From IMG/VR virus record IMGVR_UViG_3300044608_002262, positions 1 to 64,000 of that record: a DNA stretch of 64,000 nucleotides; one strand, written 5' to 3'. This document shows, piece by piece, positions 31,846 to 41,864 of this stretch. The notes below the pieces were generated by a model that was not told where the DNA came from, searched no databases, and saw nothing but the letters and a program-made list of their open reading frames with translations. Position numbers and translations under genes: made by a program. Position 1 is the stretch's first letter; each line of letters starts with the position of its first letter. The DNA comes from a virus.

Positions 31846-32805
31846 ATGAGTGATGGAGCCGTTTACAAACGAACAACGGGGAAAGGCAGGCGCGAGGTGT
31901 ATTACCTCGACGAGATCAGCCGTGAGTGGCAGCACCCGTGGTTTGTCACGGGGTTTTACGAGGATGACTCGTGGAAGATCCAGATCAAGCCTGGCTTCGT
32001 GAACGGGGAACCGGCGATGGCCCCATCTGACGAACTCGAAGATGGCGACAATACGACTTTCAAGCGGATACCGTTGACTGACCGGCCCAAGATCCCTTTG
32101 CCGAAGAACATCTTTGAGCAACCGGCCCGCGCGCCGGATTTCTTTAAGCGACTCGGGGTGAAGGATCCTGAAAAGCTGGACATCAGCATGGGAGGTCCGT
32201 CTGGCGTGACGATCACCATACCGACACAAACGGAGAAGACAGCGGGCGCTCGGACGATGTTGCAGTGCGTTGTGTTTATGAGTCAGGCGCGGGCGAGCCA
32301 AAAACTGGAGGCGTCGATTCCGGGCAATTTGTTGCTGGCGAATATCGTGGAATACACGGTGACGTGGGATGACTCGGCGTTGAGCGCGCTGGGTCGGCGT
32401 CCTCGGATCAATGTGGCGAAGGAGCTTCCGGACGCGCCAACGGGGGGGCAAGACCTATTAAATGGTCTGATGGACGACAATCTCGATCATTTGCCGTTGG
32501 CCACGCTCTATTTTGTCTCGCCGCCCGCCAAGGAGGGTGAGGAGCCGCCCGAAGACACGACGCCGGGGGCGGCGTATGAACTCTACGTGAAGCATGATCT
32601 GTTTTGGAATGTGAGTTACGCGGCCAAGAACCGTCCGCCGATCAACATCCCGGGTTTTGCTCTCGGTGCGGGGGTTGCTGCTTTTGTGGGTAGATACACT
32701 GTTGCCCCGTTGGCGACGCTGGGAGCGATGAATGCGGCCAGTTCGCTTCTCTTGGCGGCGGCATTCAACTCGGCATCGAATAGGGGGCGGTTCTGGACCG
32801 TTTAG
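31846..32805 (+). CDS. Tail protein, 319 aa
   Basis: Soluble N-terminal two thirds (YYLDEISREWQHPWFVTGFYEDDSWKIQIKPGFVNGEPAM; NLLLANIVEYTVTWDDSALSALGRRPRINVAKELPDAP) and a hydrophobic Ala/Gly-rich C terminus (FALGAGVAAFVGRYTVAPLATLGAMNAASSLLLAAAF) that could interact with membrane. Starts 3 nt after the previous stop. Such an end is compatible with a tail-tip protein for DNA entry; this is inference. Confidence 0.5.
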   Translation: MSDGAVYKRTTGKGRREVYYLDEISREWQHPWFVTGFYEDDSWKIQIKPGFVNGEPAMAPSDELEDGDNTTFKRIPLTDRPKIPLPKNIFEQPARAPDFFKRLGVKDPEKLDISMGGPSGVTITIPTQTEKTAGARTMLQCVVFMSQARASQKLEASIPGNLLLANIVEYTVTWDDSALSALGRRPRINVAKELPDAPTGGQDLLNGLMDDNLDHLPLATLYFVSPPAKEGEEPPEDTTPGAAYELYVKHDLFWNVSYAAKNRPPINIPGFALGAGVAAFVGRYTVAPLATLGAMNAASSLLLAAAFNSASNRGRFWTV

Positions 32806-32808
32806 GAT

Positions 32809-33090
32809 ATGTCGCGCTCGAATATTTTTAGTTTGTTGATGCTCTCGGATAGCTTCGGGCTGAACAAGCAGGCGCGGATCCGGCGGGAGAGGGAGCAATC
32901 GGCCAGTGCGGAGGTGCGGTTGGAGCCGCCGTTTCCCTACGATGTGCTGGGGTTCGATGATAAATTTTTTGGGGCGGAACCATCGGATTACGTTGAGGAG
33001 AAAACCACCACCAATCCCGGCTCCGGGGGTGGGGGATTTGCGGGCGGCGGAGGAGAGTTCGGCGGCGGCGGAGCGAGCGGGCGGTTTTGA
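32809..33090 (+). CDS. Small tail protein with Gly-rich C terminus, 93 aa
   Basis: A helical basic start (NIFSLLMLSDSFGLNKQARIRREREQ), an aromatic centre (FPYDVLGFDDKFFGAEP) and a C-terminal GSGGGGFAGGGGEFGGGG-type tail like that of the 24848 gene. Starts 3 nt after the previous stop. Function unknown, presumably tail-associated. Confidence 0.5.
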   Translation: MSRSNIFSLLMLSDSFGLNKQARIRREREQSASAEVRLEPPFPYDVLGFDDKFFGAEPSDYVEEKTTTNPGSGGGGFAGGGGEFGGGGASGRF

Positions 33091-33143
33091 TTTACGGAAG
33101 AATCCGCAGTTGACGGCGGCAGTTGACGCGACAGAGGAGTTAG

Positions 33144-35795
33144 GTGAGCGCCAATCTCTATTACGTTGATCTCTACAATGGACGCGCGGCCAATCAGGCA
33201 GGCCAAGCGGTGACGTTTCCCGAAGTGGTGGCGGGGGGCACTTTGAGTTTTGCCTTGAGGTTTTTGGAGTATTACGGGGCGTTTACAGAGAAGGATCAGG
33301 ATATTGCGGCCCTGCGGGTCGGCATAGGAACGGTGGATGCGCGGCCTACGGGCGGGACGTTTAGCCTGAAGATCGGAACGGGCGCTGCGGTGGTGGGAGG
33401 GAACACGACGCTGCCGCTTTCGTATATCGCAACGGCCACACAGGTCGAATCGGCGCTGAATGCGCTCTCGGTGGGTGGCAGCTATTCGGTGATTCAAGAA
33501 GCGGGGTCTTATATGATCGCGCGTGCGGACGGAGCCGCGATGGTCATTTCGGTGGTGTCGAACAAGCTGGATCCGGTGAGCTTTGGGCGCATCCTTGCGG
33601 TGCAGGTAGCGGGAAAATGGAATTACGAATTGCGGCTGACGGCGGCTCCGTTGGCCTTTGCCGATTCGGCGACGCGGGTGCTTCCCGATGCGCCTTCGAT
33701 CACAACACTGGTGAATGGTGGAGCGGATGTTTCCGGCACTTACCAATGGAACGAGATTCAGCAGCTACGGATTCCGCGTAATTGGAGGGGAACTTACCAG
33801 CTGCGATACGGCCAGTTTGCCAAAACGGATTTGTTGGATCCTCTGGATGGACCGGCGCAGATCGAGCGGGCGATCAACAAGATGCTGACGCTACCGAATG
33901 GAACGGTCTTGGGATCGGTGCTGGTGAGCAACCCGGAGCAGGACGTGGCGAATATCGAATTCCGTGATGATCTGGCAGGGGCGGATGTGGAGCAGTTGCA
34001 GGTGGCAGTTTTCAGCGCGCCGCAGGGAGATTGGACTTTTGATCTGCCTATGGATCGTTACGAGCTTTTCGCTGCGCTGCGGCAGGCGGAGGTGTTGATT
34101 TTGCCCTTCGAGGCGGAAGCGGATTTCTATCTGGATCCGGCGGACCCATCGGCGGGCATTGTGACGCGCAAGTTGTGGCAGACGACGCTGCGCGTGCGGC
34201 GGCCCCAGATATGGCCGGATATGGCGGTCGTGCCCGGTGTGGATTGGCTGCGGGTGAACCCGGAAGACTATGTGCCCTTCACGCCGAACCAGATTGTGAC
34301 GGGGCCGCAAACCTACTCAGCGGTGATTGGCAACGGATCAGCCACTTCTTTTACCATCACGCACGGACTGAATACGCAAGCCATCGCCAATATCATCGTG
34401 CGCCAAAACACGGCGGCATGGACGGCCTTGACGGAGGGCGTGGATTACAATGCGACGATCACCAATGCCAATGAGGTGCAGTTGGCCTTTGGCACGGCGT
34501 CAGCACCCGCATCGAACGGATTGCTGGTCTATGTGCAGGGTGCTCCGGCGGTGCGGCAGTGGGATGCCCACACGCATACGCAACAGCAGATCGTCGGGCT
34601 GACGGGCTTGTTGGAAAATATGCTGCAACGGATTGCGGTGTTGGAAAATCTCTTGCCGAAAGCAGGGGCGGCAGGTCAGCAGCTAAGTAGCCGTGCGCCG
34701 CAGGAGTTTACTTTGCCGAACGTGGGAGAGATTTTGCCGGATATAGCGGTATTGGACTCCGTTGCCACTTTGGCTTCACAGATTGTGGTGGACCTACAAA
34801 ACAAGCAGCAGGCTCCCGAGGGAACCGATGTCAAGGCGGCGGAAGAAAAGAAAAAAGAGGAGGAGGCAAAGCAGGAGATAGACAAGGATGCGCTCCCGGC
34901 TAACGTGCTTTACCGCGCCTTGATTCCCGGTGTGGGCAAGACCGGAGCGCGTGGCAAAGCGGCAGTCTTGGGACCGGATGGCGATGTGAAAGTTCCGGCA
35001 GAGCCGGAAATACCGAGCGACCCGGCGGTGTGGCCTACGCGCAGCGCCAGTATGGTTAAGTCTGGGCGCTGGCCGATTTTGCTTCCGGCGATTCAGTCGC
35101 CCTATGTTGCTTCATTTGGCACCGCCAGCGTCTTGCCGGATGCGGCGAGTTCGGCTGGGATGGTTTGGGCAAGCGGGTTATACCCGCCTGCGGTAGTGAG
35201 CTTGCCCGGTGAAGGTGGGCGCAAGGGGCAAACGATCAAGAGCGGGGAGCGATTTGCCAGCGATGGTCGCGCGCTCTACCGGGTGAATGCCCAAGGAAAC
35301 TGGTATTACCCCGCCGAGATGGACAGGGAGTTGTGGAGAGTGTTTTTCGATGACGCGCAATTTCCCGAGGGAGCGGTGCTTAATGTGGCCGGTGAGTTGC
35401 GCACGCGGATGCTGGGCGACTTCTTCGATGATGATGCGCGCGGGGTGGGGCGGGTGGACGTGGCGGCACAATACCTACTCTTGTGCGAGGCAGTGCCGGT
35501 CTCCGGCTCGGCAGGCTTGGGGCAAGTTTCGGCTCCCGTGGTGCTGGGTCAGACGCGGATCACCTTGTCGCCCGCGCTGGAGACGTTCCGGTGGGCGCTC
35601 TCGGTGCGGCGCGAGGCCTTGACGATGGTGAGTGCGTGGTCGGCTTACCGGAAAACCATGGCGGGCGGGAATTTCACTTTGCCTGCCACGATTCGCCTGC
35701 GGTTGACGAATTTCGATATAGATGATGCGTCTCCCGATCCGAGGGGCCAAGTGGCCTTGATCATGCCGCCGACCAGATTGGACATCACGCTATGA
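33144..35795 (+). CDS. Large tail/receptor-interaction protein, 883 aa
   Basis: A GTG start at 33144 with AGAGGAG upstream and two TTGACG boxes in the leader. Several beta-rich domains occupy residues 1-400. A turn domain (SATSFTITHGLNTQAIANIIVRQNTAAW) is typical of tail fibres, followed by a coiled coil (TGLLENMLQRIAVLENLL, then EEKKKEEEAKQEI) and a C-terminal domain ending RLRLTNFDIDDASPDPRGQVALIM. That last domain is duplicated in the next gene. Likely a central fibre or tail-tip protein. Confidence 0.6.
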   Translation: MSANLYYVDLYNGRAANQAGQAVTFPEVVAGGTLSFALRFLEYYGAFTEKDQDIAALRVGIGTVDARPTGGTFSLKIGTGAAVVGGNTTLPLSYIATATQVESALNALSVGGSYSVIQEAGSYMIARADGAAMVISVVSNKLDPVSFGRILAVQVAGKWNYELRLTAAPLAFADSATRVLPDAPSITTLVNGGADVSGTYQWNEIQQLRIPRNWRGTYQLRYGQFAKTDLLDPLDGPAQIERAINKMLTLPNGTVLGSVLVSNPEQDVANIEFRDDLAGADVEQLQVAVFSAPQGDWTFDLPMDRYELFAALRQAEVLILPFEAEADFYLDPADPSAGIVTRKLWQTTLRVRRPQIWPDMAVVPGVDWLRVNPEDYVPFTPNQIVTGPQTYSAVIGNGSATSFTITHGLNTQAIANIIVRQNTAAWTALTEGVDYNATITNANEVQLAFGTASAPASNGLLVYVQGAPAVRQWDAHTHTQQQIVGLTGLLENMLQRIAVLENLLPKAGAAGQQLSSRAPQEFTLPNVGEILPDIAVLDSVATLASQIVVDLQNKQQAPEGTDVKAAEEKKKEEEAKQEIDKDALPANVLYRALIPGVGKTGARGKAAVLGPDGDVKVPAEPEIPSDPAVWPTRSASMVKSGRWPILLPAIQSPYVASFGTASVLPDAASSAGMVWASGLYPPAVVSLPGEGGRKGQTIKSGERFASDGRALYRVNAQGNWYYPAEMDRELWRVFFDDAQFPEGAVLNVAGELRTRMLGDFFDDDARGVGRVDVAAQYLLLCEAVPVSGSAGLGQVSAPVVLGQTRITLSPALETFRWALSVRREALTMVSAWSAYRKTMAGGNFTLPATIRLRLTNFDIDDASPDPRGQVALIMPPTRLDITL

Positions 35796-36550
35796 TCATC
35801 GAAGACATCAAAAAGATCGGAACTTTGCCCTCTCCGGCCTTGGGGTTGCTCCCGGCGGTGCATGATGCCACGGTAACTCCGGTGTATGGAACGGCTTTGC
35901 CTGCGGTGGCAGCCGGGCAGGTTTTTCAAAATGCGGCGGGATCTGTGCTGACTCTCCCGGCCTTCGGCGCGTGGCCTCCCCAAAAGCTGCCGCTGGGCAG
36001 TTTTGCGGGGAGCGACGGGAGGTTTTGGTTTCCGGTGCGGCGTTACAAGGCGACCAATTCGTATTACCCGGAGCCGTTCGAGCGGGTGCTCTACACGCTG
36101 GCCTTCTCCGCGAACTCGCTGCCGCTTGGCGGCGCGTTCACATTGACGAGAAAGTTGAGCGCGCGTCTGTTGGCGAACAATACGGACGCGGTGTGGAATT
36201 TCGTGTGGGAGATCGGCATGCGGAGCGATCAATCCTCGCCTGCCCCGGTGGGTCCGAACCTCGACAGCTACGTGTGGCGCGAGCCTCTGATTGACCAACA
36301 AATCCACGTCACGGATGTCGTTTCGACTCACAGCATGGGCGTCACGCTGCGCCGGACTTTGATGGACAACCAAGAGGTGTGGCAGGGTGACATTGCAAGG
36401 TATCAGAAGGTAATCGGCGCGGTGAGCGCGCAACTTCCCACGGGGAACAGTTTTGTGCTGCGGGTGCGGTTGTCGTGCTTTGACACGCAGAATGACGTGC
36501 CCGACCCGCGCGGGTTCGTTGCTTACTTCTGCCTAGGCGAAAAGGAATAA
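35792..36550 (+). CDS. Tail protein sharing the preceding C-terminal domain, 252 aa
   Basis: Its whole length resembles the C-terminal third of the 883-aa protein: FGAWPPQKLPLGSFAGSDGRFWFPVRRYKATNSYYPEPFERVLYTLAF parallels the SGERFASDGRALYRVNAQGNWYYPAEMDRELWRVFF stretch, and RVRLSCFDTQNDVPDPRGFVAYF parallels RLRLTNFDIDDASPDPRGQVALI. This indicates tandem duplication. Start overlaps the previous stop (ATGA). Confidence 0.6.
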   Translation: MIIEDIKKIGTLPSPALGLLPAVHDATVTPVYGTALPAVAAGQVFQNAAGSVLTLPAFGAWPPQKLPLGSFAGSDGRFWFPVRRYKATNSYYPEPFERVLYTLAFSANSLPLGGAFTLTRKLSARLLANNTDAVWNFVWEIGMRSDQSSPAPVGPNLDSYVWREPLIDQQIHVTDVVSTHSMGVTLRRTLMDNQEVWQGDIARYQKVIGAVSAQLPTGNSFVLRVRLSCFDTQNDVPDPRGFVAYFCLGEKE

Positions 36551-36553
36551 GTT

Positions 36554-39500
36554 ATGCCACTGACTCCGGTAACTAATGTCGTAGTGGGTCCGCTGAGTCG
36601 CTCGTCCAGTGGAAGGACGCTCACCATCGACTCGGGCATGGTCGGCAACCAATATATCGCGCCTGGCACTACCATCACCTTCGTGGACACACTGATATAC
36701 GAAGCGACAATTACTTGGAGGAACACTGAGCAGACGAACCACTATGTAGAAATCTGGGTGACGGGAACTGGCGCTCCCACAACAGTTCATCTAGCGGTGC
36801 GCAACGCAGAGTCGATCCGAATTCCGATACAGCGATGGTGGGCGCAGGACAACTCGACCGCCGATCGCACCGTAACGATAAACGTGAAGGTAAAAAGCGC
36901 CACGGATGAATCGACGGTTGCCACTGCATCGCGCACAATTTCACTGAGCGAGGTGGGGAGCATACCATCCGCTCCGGGTCTGTTCGTATTGTCGGAGGAG
37001 CGGGGTGATCTGCTGCTACCTGCGCATAGTGGATTACGGCAGACGGATGTTCCTTACGGTAGTATATCTTTTAGTCCGCTCGGCACAACGCCAGCAATCG
37101 CGCCGGTCGCGGATGTTCTGATCAGTTGGTTTGTGGAGCCTCAGTCGTCGACTAACAGATATGGAAGGTTGTCCATCACTAATTCATTCGGCTATGACGC
37201 GAGTGCCATAGTTGCTGGGCCTACATTCACAGGCGGTTTTGCCTATAGCGGCATTGCGGCGCAGCCGTTGTGGTTTGGTGTTGGTGGTTTTGGTGGGGCA
37301 CTGCTGGACGGTGGGTTTTACAAGGCAGTTGCGTCGTTTAATCTGGCGGCGACTCCGATCAATTCGCTCGCCACCACGGCCCTCTCCAATGTGCGCCAAT
37401 GGACCAACTTGACCACGACCGTGACCCGTGAGGCGGTGTTTGAGTATTGGGCGAAGGGAACGCCCGCACCAAAAATAACGTCTCCTGCCACGATTACCGT
37501 GAATGTCGGGGATAGTATTTCGTATCTGGTGGTTGCCACTAGTCCGATCGGCGTGCCGAGCGTTGCCGCGAATCTCGGCACAACAGGATTGGCCTTCAAC
37601 TCCAGCACGCAAAGGATCACGGGCTCATTCTCAACGGCTGGGACGAGGACGATTACGGTCAGCGCGACGAATACCTATGGCACAACGACCAAGACGGTGA
37701 CGATTGTGGTTAATGTGGCTACGCCTGTGATCACGAGCCCGTTGACGGCTACGGTGGTGGCGGGGATGCCGTTTACCTATAACTTCACCGCAACGAATGC
37801 GACGAGCTTTTCGGTGAACCTCAACTCGGTGCCGGGCATTTCCTACAACGCAGCGACTCAGCAGATCACCGGAGCTTTCACTTCCGGCGGGGTGAAGTCG
37901 ATCACTTTGACGGCGAGCAATGCGGATGCCACAACGACGCAGACGTTGAATGTGACCGTGGCGATAGTGACCCCGGCCTTTACCAGTGCGCTCACGGCGG
38001 ATAATGTGGCGGGGCTGCCGTTCACCTACACGCTGGCCGCGAACGATGCGACGACTTTCAGTGTGGCCTTCGGCACAGTGACCGGGCTGACGTATGATTC
38101 GGGTTCTCGGCGGATTTCGGGAACTTTGACAGCGGCGGGCACTTACAACGTGAGCCTCACGGCGTCGAATGCCTATGCCTCGAAGACCGAGACGCTGGTG
38201 ATCACCTCTCGCGTAGTGACTCCGCTCATAGGAGGTGGATCGGCGGGCATCACCGGGCAGCGGAGCTACATACCGGTGAGTATAACAAGGAATGGAACAA
38301 CGGCCACCGTGACGGTCCTTGGTGGTAGTATAGGCAATCCCGCCGGACACCTGTTCAAGGAAGGCGAGCTGGTAAATATCGTGGGATGCGCGCAGAGCGC
38401 GTATAACGGCACGTTTGTGATATTGTCGGTGCTGCGCCCTCTGATTAGCGTTGCTTCGGTGTTCACCTATGAGGTGAGCGGATCTCCCGCGACTCCGGCC
38501 ACTGCCGCGACTCCGGACGGGATATTGGCAGGGCCGGGCGCTTTAACCTTAAACACGCGGGCGGGGGATCCAATCGAATACCAACTGGTAATTAGGAATG
38601 CGACGGCCAGCGCGGTGAGCTTCGGGACTTCGACGGGGCTTTCTTATTCGCCCGAAACTCAGAGAATTACGGGTGAATTTACTTCGGTGGACCCGGTGCA
38701 GACGTTGCGGATCACGGCGAGTAACCTCTTGGCGAACGCGACGCGGGATTTGACCGTCAACGTAGCGATCCCCCAGCCAAGAGTAACGAGCGTGCTGCAA
38801 ACCCGTGCGATCACGGGGCAGCCGTTCTCGTATGTGCTGAATACGGTCGATGCGACGAGTGTGGCGGTGAGTTTTGGCACGGCGATCGGGCTGACCTACG
38901 ATGCCGCTAATCGCACGTTATCCGGTGTCTTCGCGGAGACGCAGGCGGGGCAGCAGGTGGTGAGCATTGCCTTGGCCAATGAGTTTGCCAGCAAAAATGA
39001 GCAGTTGGTGATCACGGTCGAGGTGCCGCGCTTGCAAGATCCGAAAAATGTTGCGGTGAGTTTGCTGCATCGTGTGTGGGCGGCTCCCGGCAGGCAGACG
39101 ACGGTGTATGGCAGCGAATTGGTGCCGCCGAACAAGTTTGATCTGTATGGATTGGTCACGTGGGAGAATACGGAGCCTCGCACGCACAACGTCATTTTGA
39201 CGGTGGCGGGTCGCCGCACGACGAGACCCTCGGGGAGCACTTCGGCGCTGGTCTATCTGGCCTCGTGGACTGCACCGGAGGTGGCGGCGAAGACAGTCAA
39301 CATCGGAGTGCAGTTGACCGGGACGGAGTTCAGTTCGACCTTGGTGACAAGTAATGTGTCCGTGAATGCGGCGGCGGCGGCGGAGTTCACCGGGGAGTTG
39401 GCGGTTCGCTCCGATGCGAATTTCGACCCGGCTAATGCCTTGCTGGTGCCCGGATGGAATGGCGCATTGGACCGGAATCCGGCGACGTATCTGAATCAAG

Positions 39501-41101
39501 TTTACATCGAATATACCCCACCCGATCAGTTTCTCTTTTTGCGCCGAGGTGATGAGGCGGATCGTTTCCTTGCTCAAAATCCCGGTGCATTTGAAGCATG
39601 GAATCAGCCTCGCGGCAGCGGCGCGCTGCTGATTCAAGTTCCGGGAAAACTAACAGCAGGCGCGGAGGTATCAACAAGCGGCACAGACGAGCTTGGCAAG
39701 GTAACTTACGATTTGTCTGATGAAGTTGTCTCTGGGGACTATTATTTTACTTCGGTGGAGCAGCGGGCCTTGGATTTGCCGGGGCGATTGATCGGCGGCG
39801 CGGTCTATCGCGCGGAACTGAGGGTGGCGACGGGTGCTGTGCTGCCCAAGAGTTCAACCTACCAGATTACTTGGGAGGGGCTTAGCGGCACGCGCCGTAT
39901 TCCGCCCCAATATGTCACGCGGCAGCACTACAATGTGGCCATGATTGCGCAAGGGGTGTCGGAGTTGCCGCTGGGCACGGCCTTGAGCAAGTCGCTGTTT
40001 TTCACGGCTCCGGCTTTGACGGTGCCGTTCACCGCAACCGGGCCTTCGGGCGCGTTTGCCATCAATCGCCCGGCGCGCATTCCCTTGGTTGCTTCGCGGC
40101 GGGCAACTTGGACGATCGACTCGATTCAAGCCGCCAATGGCTCGGCGGCAAACTTGCCGGAGTTTGGCATCGAGTATGATCCGCCGGTCTTCGGCACTTC
40201 GGGACCGGAGCGCGCCTACTTGGTGGGCTCGCCAAGCACGGCGGGGGTGTTTCGCTTTAACATGACGGCGCGCAGCGGAAGCGAAAATGCTTCGGCAACA
40301 GGGACAGTATCGCTTGTGGCGAGTTTGCCACGCACGACGATCTCAACCAATAGCACGATTACCCGTGACGGCTGGAAGGCGAAGGTCGGTGATGAGCTAA
40401 GTCTCGCTTTCAGTTCCAACCCGCCCACATCGCTGTGGACGGCCACGGGACTGCCACCGGGAGTGCGGCTGAATCAAGACGGAACGATCATCGGAAGATT
40501 TACGAAAGGGGGCAATTATCTGGCGACAATCTCTGCTCAAGGCATTGGAACATCGCCGTATGACCCGTCACTGCCGACGACGATAAAGTTCACGATCGAG
40601 GCGGGTAGCGTGGCCTTGGAGGATTATTCAGCAGCGGGTCGCTCGCCGTGGCTTTTGTCGGAGTGGCAACTGATCGACCTGCACGTGCTGGCCCGGAGCC
40701 GGGAGGTGCAGAGCACGATGTTCGAGGGCGGGGCATTGCGGATCAAGGTGGGTGATGCCTTGAACTTCGGCATCTTTTTCGTGGATGCGGCGGACAATGT
40801 GTTTGAGCTTGCTCCGTCTCGTCTGCGTTTGACGATTCGCAAGGCGGATAATCTGGATGATCTGATGATCTTCAAGGGCGCGGAACCACCAGTCGCGGTG
40901 GAAAGCAACTTCCAGACTTACTATGAACTCAACGTGGTAACAGGAAGTCGGGAGCGTGAAGTGGCACTGGAATGGGCGGAGGAGAATGAAAAGAACGAGC
41001 CGCTGAAATGCGTGGCTGACCTTGATTGGGTGAAGGATGGTAAGAACTACAGTTCGCGCACGTTCCCGGTGATCTTGGAGTTGGATGTGACCAGACCGTA
41101 G
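36554..41101 (+). CDS. Giant Ig-repeat tail fibre, 1515 aa
   Basis: An N-terminal beta domain is followed from about residue 300 to 900 by repeated bacterial Ig-like (He_PIG-type) domains, each with PxITSPLTATVVAGMPF-like openings, a GxxYNAATQQITGAF core and an ITLTASNADATTTQ-like end. The C-terminal ~190 residues form a BppU-like module (ALRIKVGDALNFGIFFVDAADNVFELAPSRLRLTIRKADNLDDLM) also found in the next gene. Ig repeats on phage tails bind cell-surface glycans. It is the longest CDS of the window. Confidence 0.75.
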   Translation: MPLTPVTNVVVGPLSRSSSGRTLTIDSGMVGNQYIAPGTTITFVDTLIYEATITWRNTEQTNHYVEIWVTGTGAPTTVHLAVRNAESIRIPIQRWWAQDNSTADRTVTINVKVKSATDESTVATASRTISLSEVGSIPSAPGLFVLSEERGDLLLPAHSGLRQTDVPYGSISFSPLGTTPAIAPVADVLISWFVEPQSSTNRYGRLSITNSFGYDASAIVAGPTFTGGFAYSGIAAQPLWFGVGGFGGALLDGGFYKAVASFNLAATPINSLATTALSNVRQWTNLTTTVTREAVFEYWAKGTPAPKITSPATITVNVGDSISYLVVATSPIGVPSVAANLGTTGLAFNSSTQRITGSFSTAGTRTITVSATNTYGTTTKTVTIVVNVATPVITSPLTATVVAGMPFTYNFTATNATSFSVNLNSVPGISYNAATQQITGAFTSGGVKSITLTASNADATTTQTLNVTVAIVTPAFTSALTADNVAGLPFTYTLAANDATTFSVAFGTVTGLTYDSGSRRISGTLTAAGTYNVSLTASNAYASKTETLVITSRVVTPLIGGGSAGITGQRSYIPVSITRNGTTATVTVLGGSIGNPAGHLFKEGELVNIVGCAQSAYNGTFVILSVLRPLISVASVFTYEVSGSPATPATAATPDGILAGPGALTLNTRAGDPIEYQLVIRNATASAVSFGTSTGLSYSPETQRITGEFTSVDPVQTLRITASNLLANATRDLTVNVAIPQPRVTSVLQTRAITGQPFSYVLNTVDATSVAVSFGTAIGLTYDAANRTLSGVFAETQAGQQVVSIALANEFASKNEQLVITVEVPRLQDPKNVAVSLLHRVWAAPGRQTTVYGSELVPPNKFDLYGLVTWENTEPRTHNVILTVAGRRTTRPSGSTSALVYLASWTAPEVAAKTVNIGVQLTGTEFSSTLVTSNVSVNAAAAAEFTGELAVRSDANFDPANALLVPGWNGALDRNPATYLNQVYIEYTPPDQFLFLRRGDEADRFLAQNPGAFEAWNQPRGSGALLIQVPGKLTAGAEVSTSGTDELGKVTYDLSDEVVSGDYYFTSVEQRALDLPGRLIGGAVYRAELRVATGAVLPKSSTYQITWEGLSGTRRIPPQYVTRQHYNVAMIAQGVSELPLGTALSKSLFFTAPALTVPFTATGPSGAFAINRPARIPLVASRRATWTIDSIQAANGSAANLPEFGIEYDPPVFGTSGPERAYLVGSPSTAGVFRFNMTARSGSENASATGTVSLVASLPRTTISTNSTITRDGWKAKVGDELSLAFSSNPPTSLWTATGLPPGVRLNQDGTIIGRFTKGGNYLATISAQGIGTSPYDPSLPTTIKFTIEAGSVALEDYSAAGRSPWLLSEWQLIDLHVLARSREVQSTMFEGGALRIKVGDALNFGIFFVDAADNVFELAPSRLRLTIRKADNLDDLMIFKGAEPPVAVESNFQTYYELNVVTGSREREVALEWAEENEKNEPLKCVADLDWVKDGKNYSSRTFPVILELDVTRP

Positions 41102-41105
41102 CGCC

Positions 41106-41864
41106 ATGAACGAATCTGCCGTCGATCGGGTGCCTTGGATTGGGGCCAGATGGGATCTGTTGGATTTGCAGGTGTTGCTGCGCGGGGGGCTGGTGCAGGG
41201 CACGCTGTTGGAGAATGGGACGCTGCGATTGCGGGAGGGCGACAGCTTTCGGTTGGCGGTGTTTTTCGTCAACGGGCTTGATCAGGTCGTGGATCCCGCG
41301 CCTTCGCAGGTGAGGTTCTCGATCCGGGCCGCGAACAATGTCGATGAATTGCTGACCATGGCGCTCCAACCGGCGGTAGCGCAAAGCGAGGAGGGGATGC
41401 CGTATTTTTTGTTTGAGCCGAACGTGGCCCGGTTGGGAGGTGCGGCGACGGAATTGATGGATGGGCAGAATGAGTTGCGCTGCGTGGCTGATGTGGATTG
41501 GACGGTGGGCGGCAAGATTTACAGTTCGGCTTCTTTTCCGGTGTTGTTTGAGTTTGGGCTGACGACTCAGGAGGAGGTGAAAAACATCACCACCCGCCCG
41601 ACGACACCGACAAAACCGACTACTCCGACGACACCGACGACACCGACAAATCCGACGACACCGACGACACCAACGCCGCCGCAACCGCCTCCTCTGCCGC
41701 CATCGCCTCCCGGCTTGGATGAGGGGGCGATACGGGCATTGTTTGATCAATGGCTGTTGGAAGTGTTGCCGGTGGAGGAAGGGTTTCTTTATGTGCGCAA
41801 CGGCGAGATTACGGATGCGGTGCCGGGCACGGATTGCAGCACGGGGGAGCAATGGACGCCGTAA
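41106..41864 (+). CDS. BppU-like fibre module with Thr-Pro stalk, 252 aa
   Basis: Residues 1-155 repeat the C-terminal domain of the 1515-aa fibre (LRLREGDSFRLAVFFVNGLDQVVDPAPSQVRFSIRAANNVDELL, and LRCVADVDWTVGGKIYSSASFPVLFEF versus LKCVADLDWVKDGKNYSSRTFPVILEL). Then a Thr-Pro rich stalk (about 162-200) leads to a helical end (EGAIRALFDQWLLEVL). BppU is a baseplate upper-module fold that holds receptor-binding proteins; the assignment is by pattern. The last 13 nt overlap the next gene. Confidence 0.6.
   Translation: MNESAVDRVPWIGARWDLLDLQVLLRGGLVQGTLLENGTLRLREGDSFRLAVFFVNGLDQVVDPAPSQVRFSIRAANNVDELLTMALQPAVAQSEEGMPYFLFEPNVARLGGAATELMDGQNELRCVADVDWTVGGKIYSSASFPVLFEFGLTTQEEVKNITTRPTTPTKPTTPTTPTTPTNPTTPTTPTPPQPPPLPPSPPGLDEGAIRALFDQWLLEVLPVEEGFLYVRNGEITDAVPGTDCSTGEQWTP
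41590..41690. repeat. Thr-Pro coding tandem repeat
   Basis: Imperfect 9-nt units of the type ACACCGACG/ACACCGACA code for TPTTPT repeats. They form a flexible stalk and are a likely site of length variation by slippage. Confidence 0.75.

Noticed and set aside
41590-41690. The Thr-Pro repeat as a noncoding satellite
   Set aside because: The reading frame is kept through all units and continues into a conserved C terminus, so it is a protein stalk.
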